Shown one piece after another: positions 24,606 to 32,889 of a DNA stretch of 64,000 nt. A program made the position numbers and the translations under genes. This stretch comes from Nocardia bovistercoris (GTDB lineage Bacteria > Actinomycetota > Actinomycetes > Mycobacteriales > Mycobacteriaceae), in the NCBI RefSeq assembly GCF_015674855.1, contig NZ_JADMLG010000013.1, positions 63,317 to 127,316 on the forward strand, given 5' to 3'. Positions within the stretch are counted from its first letter, which is position 1. Each line of letters starts with the position of its first letter. A model generated the notes under the pieces. The model did no database searches. It was not told where the DNA came from and saw only the letters and a list, made by a program, of their open reading frames with translations.

Positions 24606-25561
24606 TGTTGTTCGACGGCATCCGGCGGCGCTCGACGCGGGTCGGCGATCGTGGCCGAGGGCGCGGCGCTTGTGCCGAGACGAGTGTGCGCGTGGCGGCG
24701 GAGACAGTCGGCGACGAGCCGAATTCGCCTGACGAACGGGCTGATTCGATGCCGGTGAGCGGCCGGGAAACTACTACCCGGCTACCGGCCGGTTCACTCG
24801 CCGAAGTGGTGTCCTCGGCGACGCCTGCGGCTACCGTGAGCGCGGTGTCCAACGCCTCGACCTTCGTCCAGTTGATCGACGCCGCCGCCCTGCTGTCCTA
24901 CGAGCACCAGTTGCACCTCGCGGAGGTGCTCGGCGCGGACCACTCCTTCTACTTCGAGCTCGGTGCGTCGCGCTTCGAATTCCGCTGCGCGTGGGGGACT
25001 CTCGAATGCACCGGCGTGCACCTGCTCGGCAGCGCCGCACCGGGTCCGCGGTCGTGGTTGTGGTCGTGGGCGAATCCGATGGGGTTCGCCGACGAGCTGA
25101 CGGCCGCCGCGCGGTCCGTGCGCGATGCCGGGGCCGAGCGCGGAATTCTCGAATTGTCCTCCGCCGAGGTGCCGTTCGACGCGATCGGCCTCGATATCGA
25201 GCCGAGCGCGATGGCGTGGGCGATGATGGAAGCGGCCAAACCGCTCGCGGGCCGCTGGGTCGGCTACCAACTCGCCGCGGAGGGCGGCACTTTCGTCGCC
25301 TTCCTGCTCGAGCACCCGAGTTTCGAACTGGCCGCGCCGACCGGGCCGAGACTGTCGCGTGTGGTGACCGAGGGCATCGCGGCCGTGTGCCCGCCCGACG
25401 AATACGAGGCGGTGCTCAGCTACCTGACGTTGCGCGGACTGTCCGTCACCGGGTCCGAGGACACGCTGCGCTTCGAGGGCGCGGATATGGACGGTGTCGT
25501 CGAGTTCGACGAATACGGTCAGCTCACCGATATCGACGTCACCGTGGGCGGATCGGGCTGA
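24605..25561 (+). CDS. DUF6882-like protein coupled to the NERD gene
   Basis: 318 aa. About 100 N-terminal residues are basic then Ser/Thr/Ala-rich and probably unstructured. The rest is a compact domain with SRFEFRCAW..SWLWSWANPMGF..ELTAAARSVRDAG and PLAGRWVGYQLAAEGGTFVAFLLE, which I recognise as DUF6882-like. No catalytic residues are known to me. Start ATG shares its A with the TGA of the NERD gene, so translation is coupled and the two products probably act together. A start inside the unstructured part is possible but lacks a better signal. Confidence 0.65.
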   Translation: MLFDGIRRRSTRVGDRGRGRGACAETSVRVAAETVGDEPNSPDERADSMPVSGRETTTRLPAGSLAEVVSSATPAATVSAVSNASTFVQLIDAAALLSYEHQLHLAEVLGADHSFYFELGASRFEFRCAWGTLECTGVHLLGSAAPGPRSWLWSWANPMGFADELTAAARSVRDAGAERGILELSSAEVPFDAIGLDIEPSAMAWAMMEAAKPLAGRWVGYQLAAEGGTFVAFLLEHPSFELAAPTGPRLSRVVTEGIAAVCPPDEYEAVLSYLTLRGLSVTGSEDTLRFEGADMDGVVEFDEYGQLTDIDVTVGGSG

Positions 25562-25583
25562 AACCCCTGGCAACGGCCGGGAT

Positions 25584-25961
25584 TCAGCCTGCGGTATCGG
25601 GTGCGAGCGCCAGGCAGAACGGATGCCCCGCGGGGTCGATCAGCACACGCCAGCGGTCCGGGACGGGCTGGAATTCGGCGCGCACCGCACCGTGTTCGAT
25701 CGCGGCCGCCTCGGCGGAGTCGAGGTCATCGACCAGCAGGTCCAGGTGCATCTGCTTGGGTACGTCGTTGCCTGGCCAGTCGGGTGGCCGATGGTCGGCG
25801 ACGTGCTCGACGGTGATGGTGACGCCGCCGCCGACGAGAACGACGAGATGATCGGATTCGTAGCGCAGGTCGAACTCAAGCAGGTCACGATAGAACCGCC
25901 CGAGCAGGCGCGGATCCGAGCTGTCGAACGACACCGCGCCGAATCTGGCTATCGCGGTCAT
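25584..25961 (-). CDS. VOC (glyoxalase/bleomycin-resistance) family protein
   Basis: 125 aa, one vicinal-oxygen-chelate fold made of two beta-alpha-beta-beta-beta units: FGAVSFDSSDPRLLGRFYRDLLEFDL, VTITVEHV, then HLDLLVDDLDSAEAAAIEHGAV and RVLIDPAGHPFCLA. Metal or ligand residues cannot be confidently assigned. Such single-domain VOC proteins act as dioxygenases, isomerases or antibiotic binders. Leaderless start with TACGGT 6 nt before ATG 25961. Converges on the DUF6882-like gene. Confidence 0.87.
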   Translation of the reverse strand: MTAIARFGAVSFDSSDPRLLGRFYRDLLEFDLRYESDHLVVLVGGGVTITVEHVADHRPPDWPGNDVPKQMHLDLLVDDLDSAEAAAIEHGAVRAEFQPVPDRWRVLIDPAGHPFCLALAPDTAG

Positions 25962-25967
25962 AGGCCC

Positions 25968-25973
25968 ACCGTA
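25968..25973 (-). promoter_or_regulatory. -10 hexamer for leaderless VOC transcript
   Basis: TACGGT on the reverse strand, 6 nt before ATG 25961. Confidence 0.55.
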
Positions 25974-26028
25974 TCGTCATGGGTCCACTTGTTCGCGGCG
26001 GGTATGTCGCCGGAGACGGTGGCGTGGT

Positions 26029-26958
26029 TCAGGCCGGTATTCGGCCGGTTTCGATTTCGGGGGTCGCCAGATCGTCCAAGGTGCACAGGTCTTGGAGCGC
26101 GTGCACGCCGGGTGCGGCCTTCATGGCGTGTGGCACGGCGCCCGCGGTGATCGTCGCGGTGGCGCGGGATTGGTTGGCGCCGCGCGCCCACCTGCCGACG
26201 CCGTCGCGGCCGCGTGCCATGACGGTCCACCGTTCCGTGCCGGGAAGGCTGAGTCCGCGTGGGGCTTTCGACGCACCGGGAATCCAGGTGAGCGCGGCAA
26301 GCGCGACGGTGGCCGGTCGGGAGTCGAGACCGAAGAAGGTGCGAACCGGCACCCCGAGTTGGCGACGCAGCGTGTGTTGGTCGGCGAAATCGACGCGGTA
26401 CAGGGTGCGCGGGCTCGACTCGCCGGGTAGGTGGAACCGTTCGGGCCGGGTGTAGTTGCGGATGCGGGCGCCTTGATCGTGGAAGTGCTTGCCCAGCAGG
26501 CCGTATGACCATTCCGTCGCCGCCGCGCCGTGCTTCTCGCCCGCGCCGAGCAGTACCGCGATGTCCACGGGGCCGAGTGATTCGGCGTGCACCGCGACGG
26601 CGAGCAGGTCGGTGAGTCCGGGAGCCAATCCGACATCGACCAGGATCGGGCCCGGATCGCGCAGTTCCCGTAATTTCTCGATATATCCGGACGTGGCGGT
26701 GATGTCGACGAACGCGCATCCGGAAATTCCCGCGACGGCGGCGAGTTCCGGATTCTCCGCACCTGAGGTGTTCACGACGATATCCGTGCCGCGCAGTGCG
26801 GCGCGGTAGCCGGTGAGCGCCGGATCGGCGAGGTCGACCACCGTATCCGCGCGGGCGGGATCACGCCCGGCGGTGACCACGGTTTCGCCCGCCCCGCGCA
26901 ACGCGGCGACCAGATGCCTGCCGACGGCGCCGTAACCACCGAGAACGAGGACCTTCAT
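26029..26958 (-). CDS. saccharopine dehydrogenase-like NAD(P)-binding protein
   Basis: 309 aa. N-terminal Rossmann motif MKVLVLGGYGAVGRHLVAAL (GxGxxG variant), then AGRDPARADTVVDL (cofactor-specificity loop) and DIVVNTSGAENPELAAVAGISGCAFVDITA, as in the saccharopine dehydrogenase-like/trans-acting enoyl reductase group. The C-terminal part has no assigned motif. Likely an oxidoreductase of unknown substrate. Its ATG overlaps the stop of the upstream membrane-protein gene (26955-26958), so the two are coupled, and both are probably controlled by the divergent TetR. Confidence 0.82.
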   Translation of the reverse strand: MKVLVLGGYGAVGRHLVAALRGAGETVVTAGRDPARADTVVDLADPALTGYRAALRGTDIVVNTSGAENPELAAVAGISGCAFVDITATSGYIEKLRELRDPGPILVDVGLAPGLTDLLAVAVHAESLGPVDIAVLLGAGEKHGAAATEWSYGLLGKHFHDQGARIRNYTRPERFHLPGESSPRTLYRVDFADQHTLRRQLGVPVRTFFGLDSRPATVALAALTWIPGASKAPRGLSLPGTERWTVMARGRDGVGRWARGANQSRATATITAGAVPHAMKAAPGVHALQDLCTLDDLATPEIETGRIPA

Positions 26959-27410
26959 CGCACCGACTCCGCGACGCGCGTATTTCCCGCTGCTCCGCGT
27001 GCCCGGACGGTGGCGAGGCCGACGCAGCCGAAGACGACGCCCGCGCCGATCTCGGTCACCGCGCTGAACCAGGAGAACCACGTGACGTTCGTGTGCGGCA
27101 GTGAAATGTAGCTGTCCTGGAAATCGCTCCAGAATGTCGGCAGCAGGTGCGCGTAGACGAAGACCGCCGCGCTGCCGAATCCGATCGCCATCGCCGCCTC
27201 GGCCGCTCGACGGCGGTGGGTGAACACCATGTACACCACGACGGCGATGAGAATCGCCTGGATGTTTCCGCCGATCATGATCGCCATCGGCGAGGCCGAC
27301 ATGCCCCTGCGGAAATGGTCGATGCCGTGGATCGCGAATCCGATCGCGAATGCCACCGCCGACCATCGCAATGCGCGCGTGTCGTCTGTTTCGTGCTCGG
27401 CGGTCGTCAT
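26955..27410 (-). CDS. four-helix integral membrane protein, unknown
   Basis: 151 aa with four predicted transmembrane segments (about 16-32, 44-62, 70-92, 110-133) and short charged loops; Arg-rich second loop (THRRRAAEA). No family was recognised. GGAGGGGAG lies just before ATG 27410. It is the first gene of a two-gene unit with the saccharopine-dehydrogenase-like protein and divergent from a TetR gene; the palindromes between them suggest TetR control. Confidence 0.72.
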   Translation of the reverse strand: MTTAEHETDDTRALRWSAVAFAIGFAIHGIDHFRRGMSASPMAIMIGGNIQAILIAVVVYMVFTHRRRAAEAAMAIGFGSAAVFVYAHLLPTFWSDFQDSYISLPHTNVTWFSWFSAVTEIGAGVVFGCVGLATVRARGAAGNTRVAESVR

Positions 27411-27429
27411 GCTCCCCTCCGCCCTTCGG

Positions 27430-27461
27430 TGTGCAGTGTGAGCCCCTGTGCAGTGTGAGCC
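27430..27461. repeat. 15-bp direct repeat
   Basis: TGTGCAGTGTGAGCC occurs at 27430-27444 and 27447-27461 (period 17) between the membrane-protein start and the TetR operators. Probably a small duplication; a regulatory role is possible. Confidence 0.6.
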
Positions 27462-27468
27462 TCTCGGT

Positions 27469-27488
27469 CACAATATGAACGTATTGTG
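27469..27488. promoter_or_regulatory. palindromic operator A (TetR-type)
   Basis: CACAATATG-AA-CGTATTGTG: 9-base arms with one mismatch. Lies between the divergent membrane-protein and TetR genes. Confidence 0.65.
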
Positions 27489-27489
27489 A

Positions 27490-27509
27490 CACAATATGTC
27501 CGTATTTTC
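27490..27509. promoter_or_regulatory. palindromic operator B (TetR-type)
   Basis: CACAATATG-TC-CGTATTTTC, the same motif as operator A with a weaker right arm. Centres are 21 bp apart, two helical turns. It abuts the TATAGT -10 hexamer, so binding should block RNA polymerase. Confidence 0.6.
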
Positions 27510-27515
27510 TATAGT
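27510..27515 (+). promoter_or_regulatory. -10 hexamer for leaderless TetR transcript
   Basis: TATAGT, 6 nt before GTG 27522. It decides the GTG start over the ATG at 27497, which lies inside operator B. Confidence 0.65.
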
Positions 27516-27521
27516 GGTTCG

Positions 27522-28163
27522 GTGAGCCAAGCACCACCGTTCCCACGCCCGGCGCGACCCGACCCGTCGGCGGCCGATCGCATACTGGTTGCCGCGTTGA
27601 AATGCTTTGCCGCCGAAGGCATAGCCGCGACGTCGCTGCGGTCGGTGGCTACTGCCGCGCAGGTATCGATCGGCCTGGTGCAGCATCATTTCGGCACCAA
27701 ATCCGGGCTGGTCACGGCCGTGAACGAATTCGTACTCGGGGTGGTGGCCGACGGGGTGGCCGCGCGCCCGCTGCCCGCACCGCCCGCCGACACCTTCGGC
27801 GAGATCGGCCATCGAGTCTGCTCGATCATGATCGAACATCCCGAGGTGGTCGACTATCTGGCGCGCGCGTTCGTCGACGGCGACGATCTCGCGCACACGA
27901 TCTTCGACGGTCTGGTCGCGATCAGCGCGGGCCAGTGGGACCAGTTGGCCGATCACGGTCTGCTGCGCCCCGACATCGACCGCACCTGGGCGGCGCTGCA
28001 TCCCCTGATCCTGGTGCTCGGCACGGTGATGCTGCGCAGGCAGATCGAGCGGCACCTGCCCGCACCGCTCGCCGACCCGGAGCAACTCGATCGCTGGGAC
28101 GGCGCGGTCGCCGAACTGCTGCGCGGCGGACTGCTGTCGGACCGGCCGACCGAAGGGGAGTGA
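27522..28163 (+). CDS. TetR/AcrR family transcriptional regulator
   Basis: 213 aa. HTH region: SAADRILVAALKCFAAEGIAATSLRSVATAAQVSIGLVQHHFGTKSGLVTAVNEF, a standard TetR DNA-binding domain. The C-terminal ligand domain is helical (EIGHRVCSIMIEHPEVVDYLARAF). Two CACAATATG-type palindromes directly upstream, the second touching its own -10 hexamer, indicate autorepression and control of the divergent membrane-protein/reductase pair. Converges on the MFS gene with a 6-bp gap. Confidence 0.88.
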   Translation: MSQAPPFPRPARPDPSAADRILVAALKCFAAEGIAATSLRSVATAAQVSIGLVQHHFGTKSGLVTAVNEFVLGVVADGVAARPLPAPPADTFGEIGHRVCSIMIEHPEVVDYLARAFVDGDDLAHTIFDGLVAISAGQWDQLADHGLLRPDIDRTWAALHPLILVLGTVMLRRQIERHLPAPLADPEQLDRWDGAVAELLRGGLLSDRPTEGE

Positions 28164-28169
28164 GCCGGA

Positions 28170-29531
28170 TCAGTGCTCGGTTCGAAGGGTTTCCCGCACG
28201 CGGTCAACGGGTTTCGGGCTCCGGACCGCGGTCTCGCGTGACAGGTACACCGCGAGCGCGGCGATGGCGAGCAGGACGAGGAAGTAGCAGGCGATATTGT
28301 TCGTGCCGCCGCCGTTGTCCAGGTCGAACAGCCAATTCGCCAGCAGTGGAGCGGTTCCCGCGCCGAGTACCGAACCGACCTGGTAGGTCAGCGAGACGCC
28401 GGTGTAGCGGTGCTCGGTCGCGAACTTCTCCGCGAGGAACGCGCCCATCGGTCCGTATATGGCCGCCTGCATGATCGGGTTGCCGAGTACGAAACCCAGT
28501 GCTACCAGCCAATATTCACTCGAATTGAGCAGCGCGAACATCGGGAAGACCAGGATCGCCGACAGCGCGGCGCCCGCGAGCATCACCGGGCGTCTGCCGA
28601 AACGGTCCGAGAGTCGCGCGAAGGTGGGGATCGCGACGATGAACAGCGCGGTCGAGAAGGTGAGCATGTAGAGGGCGTCCTGGCGGGGCACCACACCCCG
28701 GTCGGCGACGTGCGGCACCACCCAGACCGCCAGCAGCGCCTGCAGGAACAGCGGACCGGCCGCGGCGAGAATCCCGTACACGCAGGACAGTCGGTACAAG
28801 CGCAGCACGCTCAGGATCGGCACGCCCGTGTGCACCGAGCCCTCGGCGCGCGCGTCGGCGAACTCGGGCGACTCGGTGACCTGCCGCCGAATGTAGAGAC
28901 CGACGACGACCAGGGCCGCCGACAGCAGGAACGGAATCCGCCAGCCCCACCCGAGGAAGGCATCGTCCGGCAGGCCGGAGAAGGCGCCGAGGATCAAGGT
29001 GGCCAGCACCGAACCCGCGGCGCCGCCGGTCACCGGCACCGACGCCGCGAATCCGCGCCGCTGTTCCTCGACGTGCTCGGCGGCCATCAGCGTCGCGCCC
29101 GCCCATTCCCCGCCCACCGCGAGCCCTTGCACGACGCGCAGGACGACCAGCACGATCGGCGCGGCCACGCCGATGGTCTCGTAGGTCGGCATGAGGCCGA
29201 TGACGACGGAGACCAGTCCCATCATGGTCAACGTGATCACCAGCATGTTCCGCCTGCCGAAGCGATCGCCGAAGTGGCCGAACAGGATTCCGCCGATCGG
29301 GCGGGAGACATAGCCCGCGAGCAGGATCACGAACGACAGGGTCGCGCCGAGGGAGTGGTCCATGTCGCTCGGGAAGAACAGATCCGGGAAGACCAGGCCC
29401 GCCGCCGCGCCGTAGAGCAGGAAATCGTAGTACTCGACCGTCGAACCGAGAAAGCTGGAGATCAGTGCGCGCCGGGTATCCGCCTGCGACGCCGGCGCTT
29501 TCGCGATCGCGGGCGTGGTCGGGTCGGTCAT
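28170..29531 (-). CDS. MFS transporter, metabolite:H+ symporter (MHS) type
   Basis: 453 aa, twelve predicted helices. MHS signatures: FLGSTVEYYDFLLYGAAAGLVF at the first helix, the loop 2-3 motif GHFGDRFGRRNML, GLAVGGEWAGATLMAAEH at helix 4 and RLSDRFGRRPVML at loop 8-9. Relatives carry dicarboxylates, shikimate, proline/betaine or aromatic acids; substrate is not evident. AAGGGGGGA lies a few bases before ATG 29531. The promoter has an operator-like dyad between -35 and -10. Confidence 0.88.
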   Translation of the reverse strand: MTDPTTPAIAKAPASQADTRRALISSFLGSTVEYYDFLLYGAAAGLVFPDLFFPSDMDHSLGATLSFVILLAGYVSRPIGGILFGHFGDRFGRRNMLVITLTMMGLVSVVIGLMPTYETIGVAAPIVLVVLRVVQGLAVGGEWAGATLMAAEHVEEQRRGFAASVPVTGGAAGSVLATLILGAFSGLPDDAFLGWGWRIPFLLSAALVVVGLYIRRQVTESPEFADARAEGSVHTGVPILSVLRLYRLSCVYGILAAAGPLFLQALLAVWVVPHVADRGVVPRQDALYMLTFSTALFIVAIPTFARLSDRFGRRPVMLAGAALSAILVFPMFALLNSSEYWLVALGFVLGNPIMQAAIYGPMGAFLAEKFATEHRYTGVSLTYQVGSVLGAGTAPLLANWLFDLDNGGGTNNIACYFLVLLAIAALAVYLSRETAVRSPKPVDRVRETLRTEH

Positions 29532-29590
29532 GTCCCCCCTTTCGGTCGCCGCGCGGCGGTGCGCGTCGAGACGGCATGAATTGCCCTCTC

Positions 29591-29619
29591 AGTATTGAAG
29601 AATGTGATTCTCAAGTCAA
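29591..29619 (-). promoter_or_regulatory. MFS promoter with dyad in the spacer
   Basis: Reverse strand: TTGACT, 17-nt spacer, AATACT. The spacer is almost filled by TTGAGAAT-n3-ATTCTTCAA, a dyad with one bulged base (29595-29614). A repressor bound there would occlude polymerase. Confidence 0.55.
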
Positions 29620-29843
29620 CGACAACGTATGCGCCGCAAGCGAATCTGATGGTTCGGCGCTCGACGGTGAGTCTCGATCGGTAGCGGGGGCGCCGGACGG
29701 TCCGGGTCGGATCCATCGTGCGGCGGTATCGGCGGAAGACGGGTGAAAAAGCGTCGGTGCAATTACGATTTGCTGGATATGCGCCAGAGCGGGATGGACC
29801 GTGCGGGGGCGCACGAACCGTTCCGAGGCAGAAAGGCTCCGGC
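29620..29843. other. intergenic between MFS and TerD-vWA genes
   Basis: No credible gene. Contains the upstream region for the divergent TerD-vWA gene; a GGATAT hexamer at about 29777 could be its -10, but this is weak. Confidence 0.35.
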
Positions 29844-31613
29844 GTGACCGCGACCCACTTGGCGAAGGGCCAGAACAGCCCGCTACCCGCAGGCGAGGTG
29901 ACGATCTCCGTGCAGGTCGCCGCCCCCGCTGACCTGTCGGCCCTGCTGGTGACCGACCGCGGGAAGGTGCGCTCCGACGGTGATTTCGTCTTCTACAACA
30001 ATCCGGTAGGTCAGGGCGTGCGGCTGAGCCACGGACCGGCCGGACCGAATTCCGCGCTGGCGATATCCACCGCCGCCGTGCCGTCCGACATCACCGAAGT
30101 GCGCGCGGTGATCAGCCTCGACGGCCCGAACGCCACCTTCGGCGCGCTGCCCGCACCCACCGCGACGGTTTCCGACGCCGCCGGGAATCCGCTGTGCCAT
30201 TTCCGTATCGACGGACTCGGCGTCGAATCGGTGGTCATCGCGGTCGAGTTGTACCGGCGCGGCGGCGCGTGGAAGGTGCGCGCGGTCGGTCAGGGGTACG
30301 CGGGGGGATTCGCGGCTCTCGTCACCGATCACGGCATCGTCGTCGAGGACGCGCCCGCGCCGCAGAGCCCGCCCGCGCCCGGATTCGGCGGGGAAACTCG
30401 TGCTGGAGCGCCCGCGTCGCCCGTCGCCGGGCAGGCTGCGCCGTTCGGCTCGACGCCGGGAGGCTGGGCGCCCACTCCGCAGCCCGCCCCGGGGTGGGGT
30501 CCGGCGACGGGGAACCAGCCTGTCCCGCCACCTCCACCCGGTGTGCCGGGCGCCCCGGCTCCGGCGGGATGGGCTTCCGCGCCGCCGAACCAACCGGCGC
30601 CGCCCGCGCCCGGCCATCCAACTCCGACCACCGGAACACCCGGTGGTTACGGCAATCAGCCGCCGGACGGGTACGCCCCACCGCCCGGCGGCGGCACCCC
30701 CTGGTTCGGTTCGCCGCAGCAAGCCCCACCGGGCGCGGGCGGATTCGGCTCACCGCAGCAGGGTGCGCCGGTTCCGGGCGCGCCAACCGGGTTCGACTCC
30801 TCGCGTGGCGCTCCCGGAACCAGTGCGCCCGCCGGTTTCGGTTACCCACCGCCGGGTGCACCGCCCGGCTACCACAACCCGTCCCCGATCCGGACCGCTC
30901 CGGGTGAGGAACGGCTGTCCCTCGAGAAGCGCCAACAGCTGGACCTGCGCAAACAGGCGGTTGCCAAGGTCCTGCTGACCAAGGGCGCGCAGGGCGCACG
31001 CGCGCGGATCGTCCTGGTGATCGACAAGACCGGCAGCATGACCAGCCTGTACCGCAAAGGCGTGCTGAAACGCGTCGTGCAGCGAATGATCCCGGTGGCG
31101 ATCCAACTCGACGACGACGGCCGACTCGAGCCCTACCTGTACGCCAACAAATTCGCCGCGCTTCCCCCGGTCACCGTCGACCGCGCCGACGAATGGTGCG
31201 ACACCTTCCTGCATTTGTCCGGCAAACGCGGCGGCATCGATTACGGCCGCATCGGCGCGGTGAACAACGAGATCCCGATCATGCGCGAAATCATGGACAC
31301 CCTCGACCCCGCCGCGGACCCCACCCTGGTCCTGTTCTTCACCGACGGCGGCTTCCACGAGAAACGCAAGATCACCGCCCTGATGCGCGAAGCCTCGACC
31401 CTCCCCATCTTCTGGCAGTTCATCGGCCTCGGCCGCGCCGACTACGGCATCCTGCGCGCCCTCGACACCATGGACGGCCGCGTTGTCGACAACGCGGGCT
31501 TCTTCGCCGTGGACGACATAGACCGGACCACCGACGACAACCTCTACCAACGCCTCCTCGGCGAATTCCCCGACTGGCTGATCGCCGCCCGCGCCGCGGG
31601 CATCCTCCGCTGA
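29844..31613 (+). CDS. TerD domain - proline-rich linker - vWA (TerF-like) protein
   Basis: 589 aa. Residues 1 to about 170 are a TerD-type calcium-binding beta-sandwich, including SDGDFVFYNNPVGQG. Next comes roughly 190 residues of Pro/Gly/Ala-rich linker. From about 375 there is a von Willebrand A domain with the metal-ion site DKTGSM (Asp394, Thr396, Ser398), VLFFTDGGFHEKRKI and FWQFIGLG, as in TerF. So both halves of the tellurium/stress Ter system sit in one chain. No other ter genes are nearby. GTG 29844 has GAAAGG upstream; the frame extends 5' without start signals. Confidence 0.85.
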   Translation: MTATHLAKGQNSPLPAGEVTISVQVAAPADLSALLVTDRGKVRSDGDFVFYNNPVGQGVRLSHGPAGPNSALAISTAAVPSDITEVRAVISLDGPNATFGALPAPTATVSDAAGNPLCHFRIDGLGVESVVIAVELYRRGGAWKVRAVGQGYAGGFAALVTDHGIVVEDAPAPQSPPAPGFGGETRAGAPASPVAGQAAPFGSTPGGWAPTPQPAPGWGPATGNQPVPPPPPGVPGAPAPAGWASAPPNQPAPPAPGHPTPTTGTPGGYGNQPPDGYAPPPGGGTPWFGSPQQAPPGAGGFGSPQQGAPVPGAPTGFDSSRGAPGTSAPAGFGYPPPGAPPGYHNPSPIRTAPGEERLSLEKRQQLDLRKQAVAKVLLTKGAQGARARIVLVIDKTGSMTSLYRKGVLKRVVQRMIPVAIQLDDDGRLEPYLYANKFAALPPVTVDRADEWCDTFLHLSGKRGGIDYGRIGAVNNEIPIMREIMDTLDPAADPTLVLFFTDGGFHEKRKITALMREASTLPIFWQFIGLGRADYGILRALDTMDGRVVDNAGFFAVDDIDRTTDDNLYQRLLGEFPDWLIAARAAGILR

Positions 31614-31622
31614 ACGCGTCAC

Positions 31623-32774
31623 CTACTCGTCGGAGGCCTTCAGTTGGAACTCCAGAAATGAGCGGTCGACCCGTATCGGTCCGCTCAGGCGCCACAGGTT
31701 GCCGCGTTTACCCAATGTTCCGGTGGCGGTGAACGGCAATCTTGCCCGGTGCGCGGCGATCGCCCAGTTGTAGTCTTCGGCATTCAACGGGACTACGATC
31801 CTGCGCATCTTATTGTCGATTTCAGCGTGCACTACGATCTCGCCACCGTGCTCGTCGTCGGACACATCGTCACCGTCGATCATCTTCAGTTCCTTGACGG
31901 GACCGACGATCGTGACTTCCTGTGGCGCCGTACTTCGGACCAAGCGGCGCTCGATCTCCGGCAATACGTCGATCATCTCGCGGCTCAGGCAGACGTGTGT
32001 CGGCACAGAGGTTCGTTGCGGTTCGGCCGATGCCCATTCGAACGACAGGTCGAGTGCTCGCAGCCCTTCCGCATCGCTCATCTCCTGGAGCGCCTGGACG
32101 ATCTGAAGCTTCAGGCCCTGCGCGACGGCGTCACCGACGCCGGCGAACTCGGCTTGATTCGCGGCGAACCTGCGAGTCACGTCCAAACTCTTCGCCAGCG
32201 TGACCATCACCTGTCGGGTGAAGCTGGGTATGTGCTCGCTGTCGGAATTCCGCGAACTTCGGTCCGGCATCTGCGTTTCGGATTCGTCTATTCGAGCCGC
32301 GACGGTCAGGACGAAACTCCCCTTTTTCGTGTGTCCCATGCGAATATCGTCCTTCAGGAAATCGCTGACGAATTCAGGGATTCGACCTCGGCCGCTCGAT
32401 TGCGGATTGTGCGCTGAGATGGCCGCGGTTCGTATCATTTGATCGATGCTCTCGATGAGCGTGGCGGCTTGTCGCAAGGGGATCGTGCTGTCCGACATCA
32501 CCTGGTCGATCCTGACGAAGAACAGGTCCGCATGTGCCGATGCGATCTGCTCGATCAGCTCGGGTAGCGCGAGACGATAGGTGGACAAGACGGTATCCAC
32601 GGCCTCGCGGAGCCTCTTCCGGTAGTCCACGAACGTCGGGTCGCGCGGCAGGAGAACCGAAGCTGTCCGCCTGCCTTCGGCGGCCTCCAATACCCAGGTC
32701 TGGTCGAAGGTGCGATCGTTCTGGCAGGTCCAATTACGAGTGGCGAGAAACTGAGCGACATTGGCCGGTGTCAG
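31623..32774 (-). CDS. hypothetical protein with unusual start, overlapped by small ORF
   Basis: Coding-like sequence fills this frame from just after a TGA at 32778-32780: LTPANVAQFLATRNWTCQND..TWVLEAAEGRRTASVLLPRDPTFVDYRKRLREAVDTVL. The layout recalls actinobacterial proteins with a WxxxxxxxxxxW..VLLP start. No ATG/GTG/TTG occurs until TTG 32690, which would cut off the conserved-looking N-terminus; CTG 32774 is the only candidate upstream. Alternatively translation enters by a +1 shift from the overlapping 51-aa frame. C-terminal part is beta-rich (GNLWRLSGPIRVDRSFLEFQLKA). 383 aa from CTG, 355 from TTG. Function unknown. Confidence 0.6.
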   Translation of the reverse strand: MTPANVAQFLATRNWTCQNDRTFDQTWVLEAAEGRRTASVLLPRDPTFVDYRKRLREAVDTVLSTYRLALPELIEQIASAHADLFFVRIDQVMSDSTIPLRQAATLIESIDQMIRTAAISAHNPQSSGRGRIPEFVSDFLKDDIRMGHTKKGSFVLTVAARIDESETQMPDRSSRNSDSEHIPSFTRQVMVTLAKSLDVTRRFAANQAEFAGVGDAVAQGLKLQIVQALQEMSDAEGLRALDLSFEWASAEPQRTSVPTHVCLSREMIDVLPEIERRLVRSTAPQEVTIVGPVKELKMIDGDDVSDDEHGGEIVVHAEIDNKMRRIVVPLNAEDYNWAIAAHRARLPFTATGTLGKRGNLWRLSGPIRVDRSFLEFQLKASDE

Positions 32775-32889
32775 TACTCAACCCGCACGAGCTGGCGAGC
32801 ATATGGACATACGCACGGCTGAGGTCCTCTTGCATGCCGTTGACGGGCATCGAACCGTCCGGCAGCTCATGAGAAATCATTACGGTCAT
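32734..32889 (-). CDS. 51-aa ORF upstream of and overlapping the 31623 gene
   Basis: ATG 32889 has a strong GGGGGAGGTG about 3-8 nt upstream, and the first residues (TVMISHELPDGSMPVNGMQEDLSRAYVHMLASSCGL) look protein-like. It overlaps the following gene by about 40 nt in the -1 relationship. Either it is a small separate protein whose translation delivers ribosomes to the next gene, or it is the true N-terminus joined by a +1 frameshift or a base error. A TATGGT hexamer about 40 nt upstream could be the -10. Confidence 0.5.
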   Translation of the reverse strand: MTVMISHELPDGSMPVNGMQEDLSRAYVHMLASSCGLSTDTGQCRSVSRHS

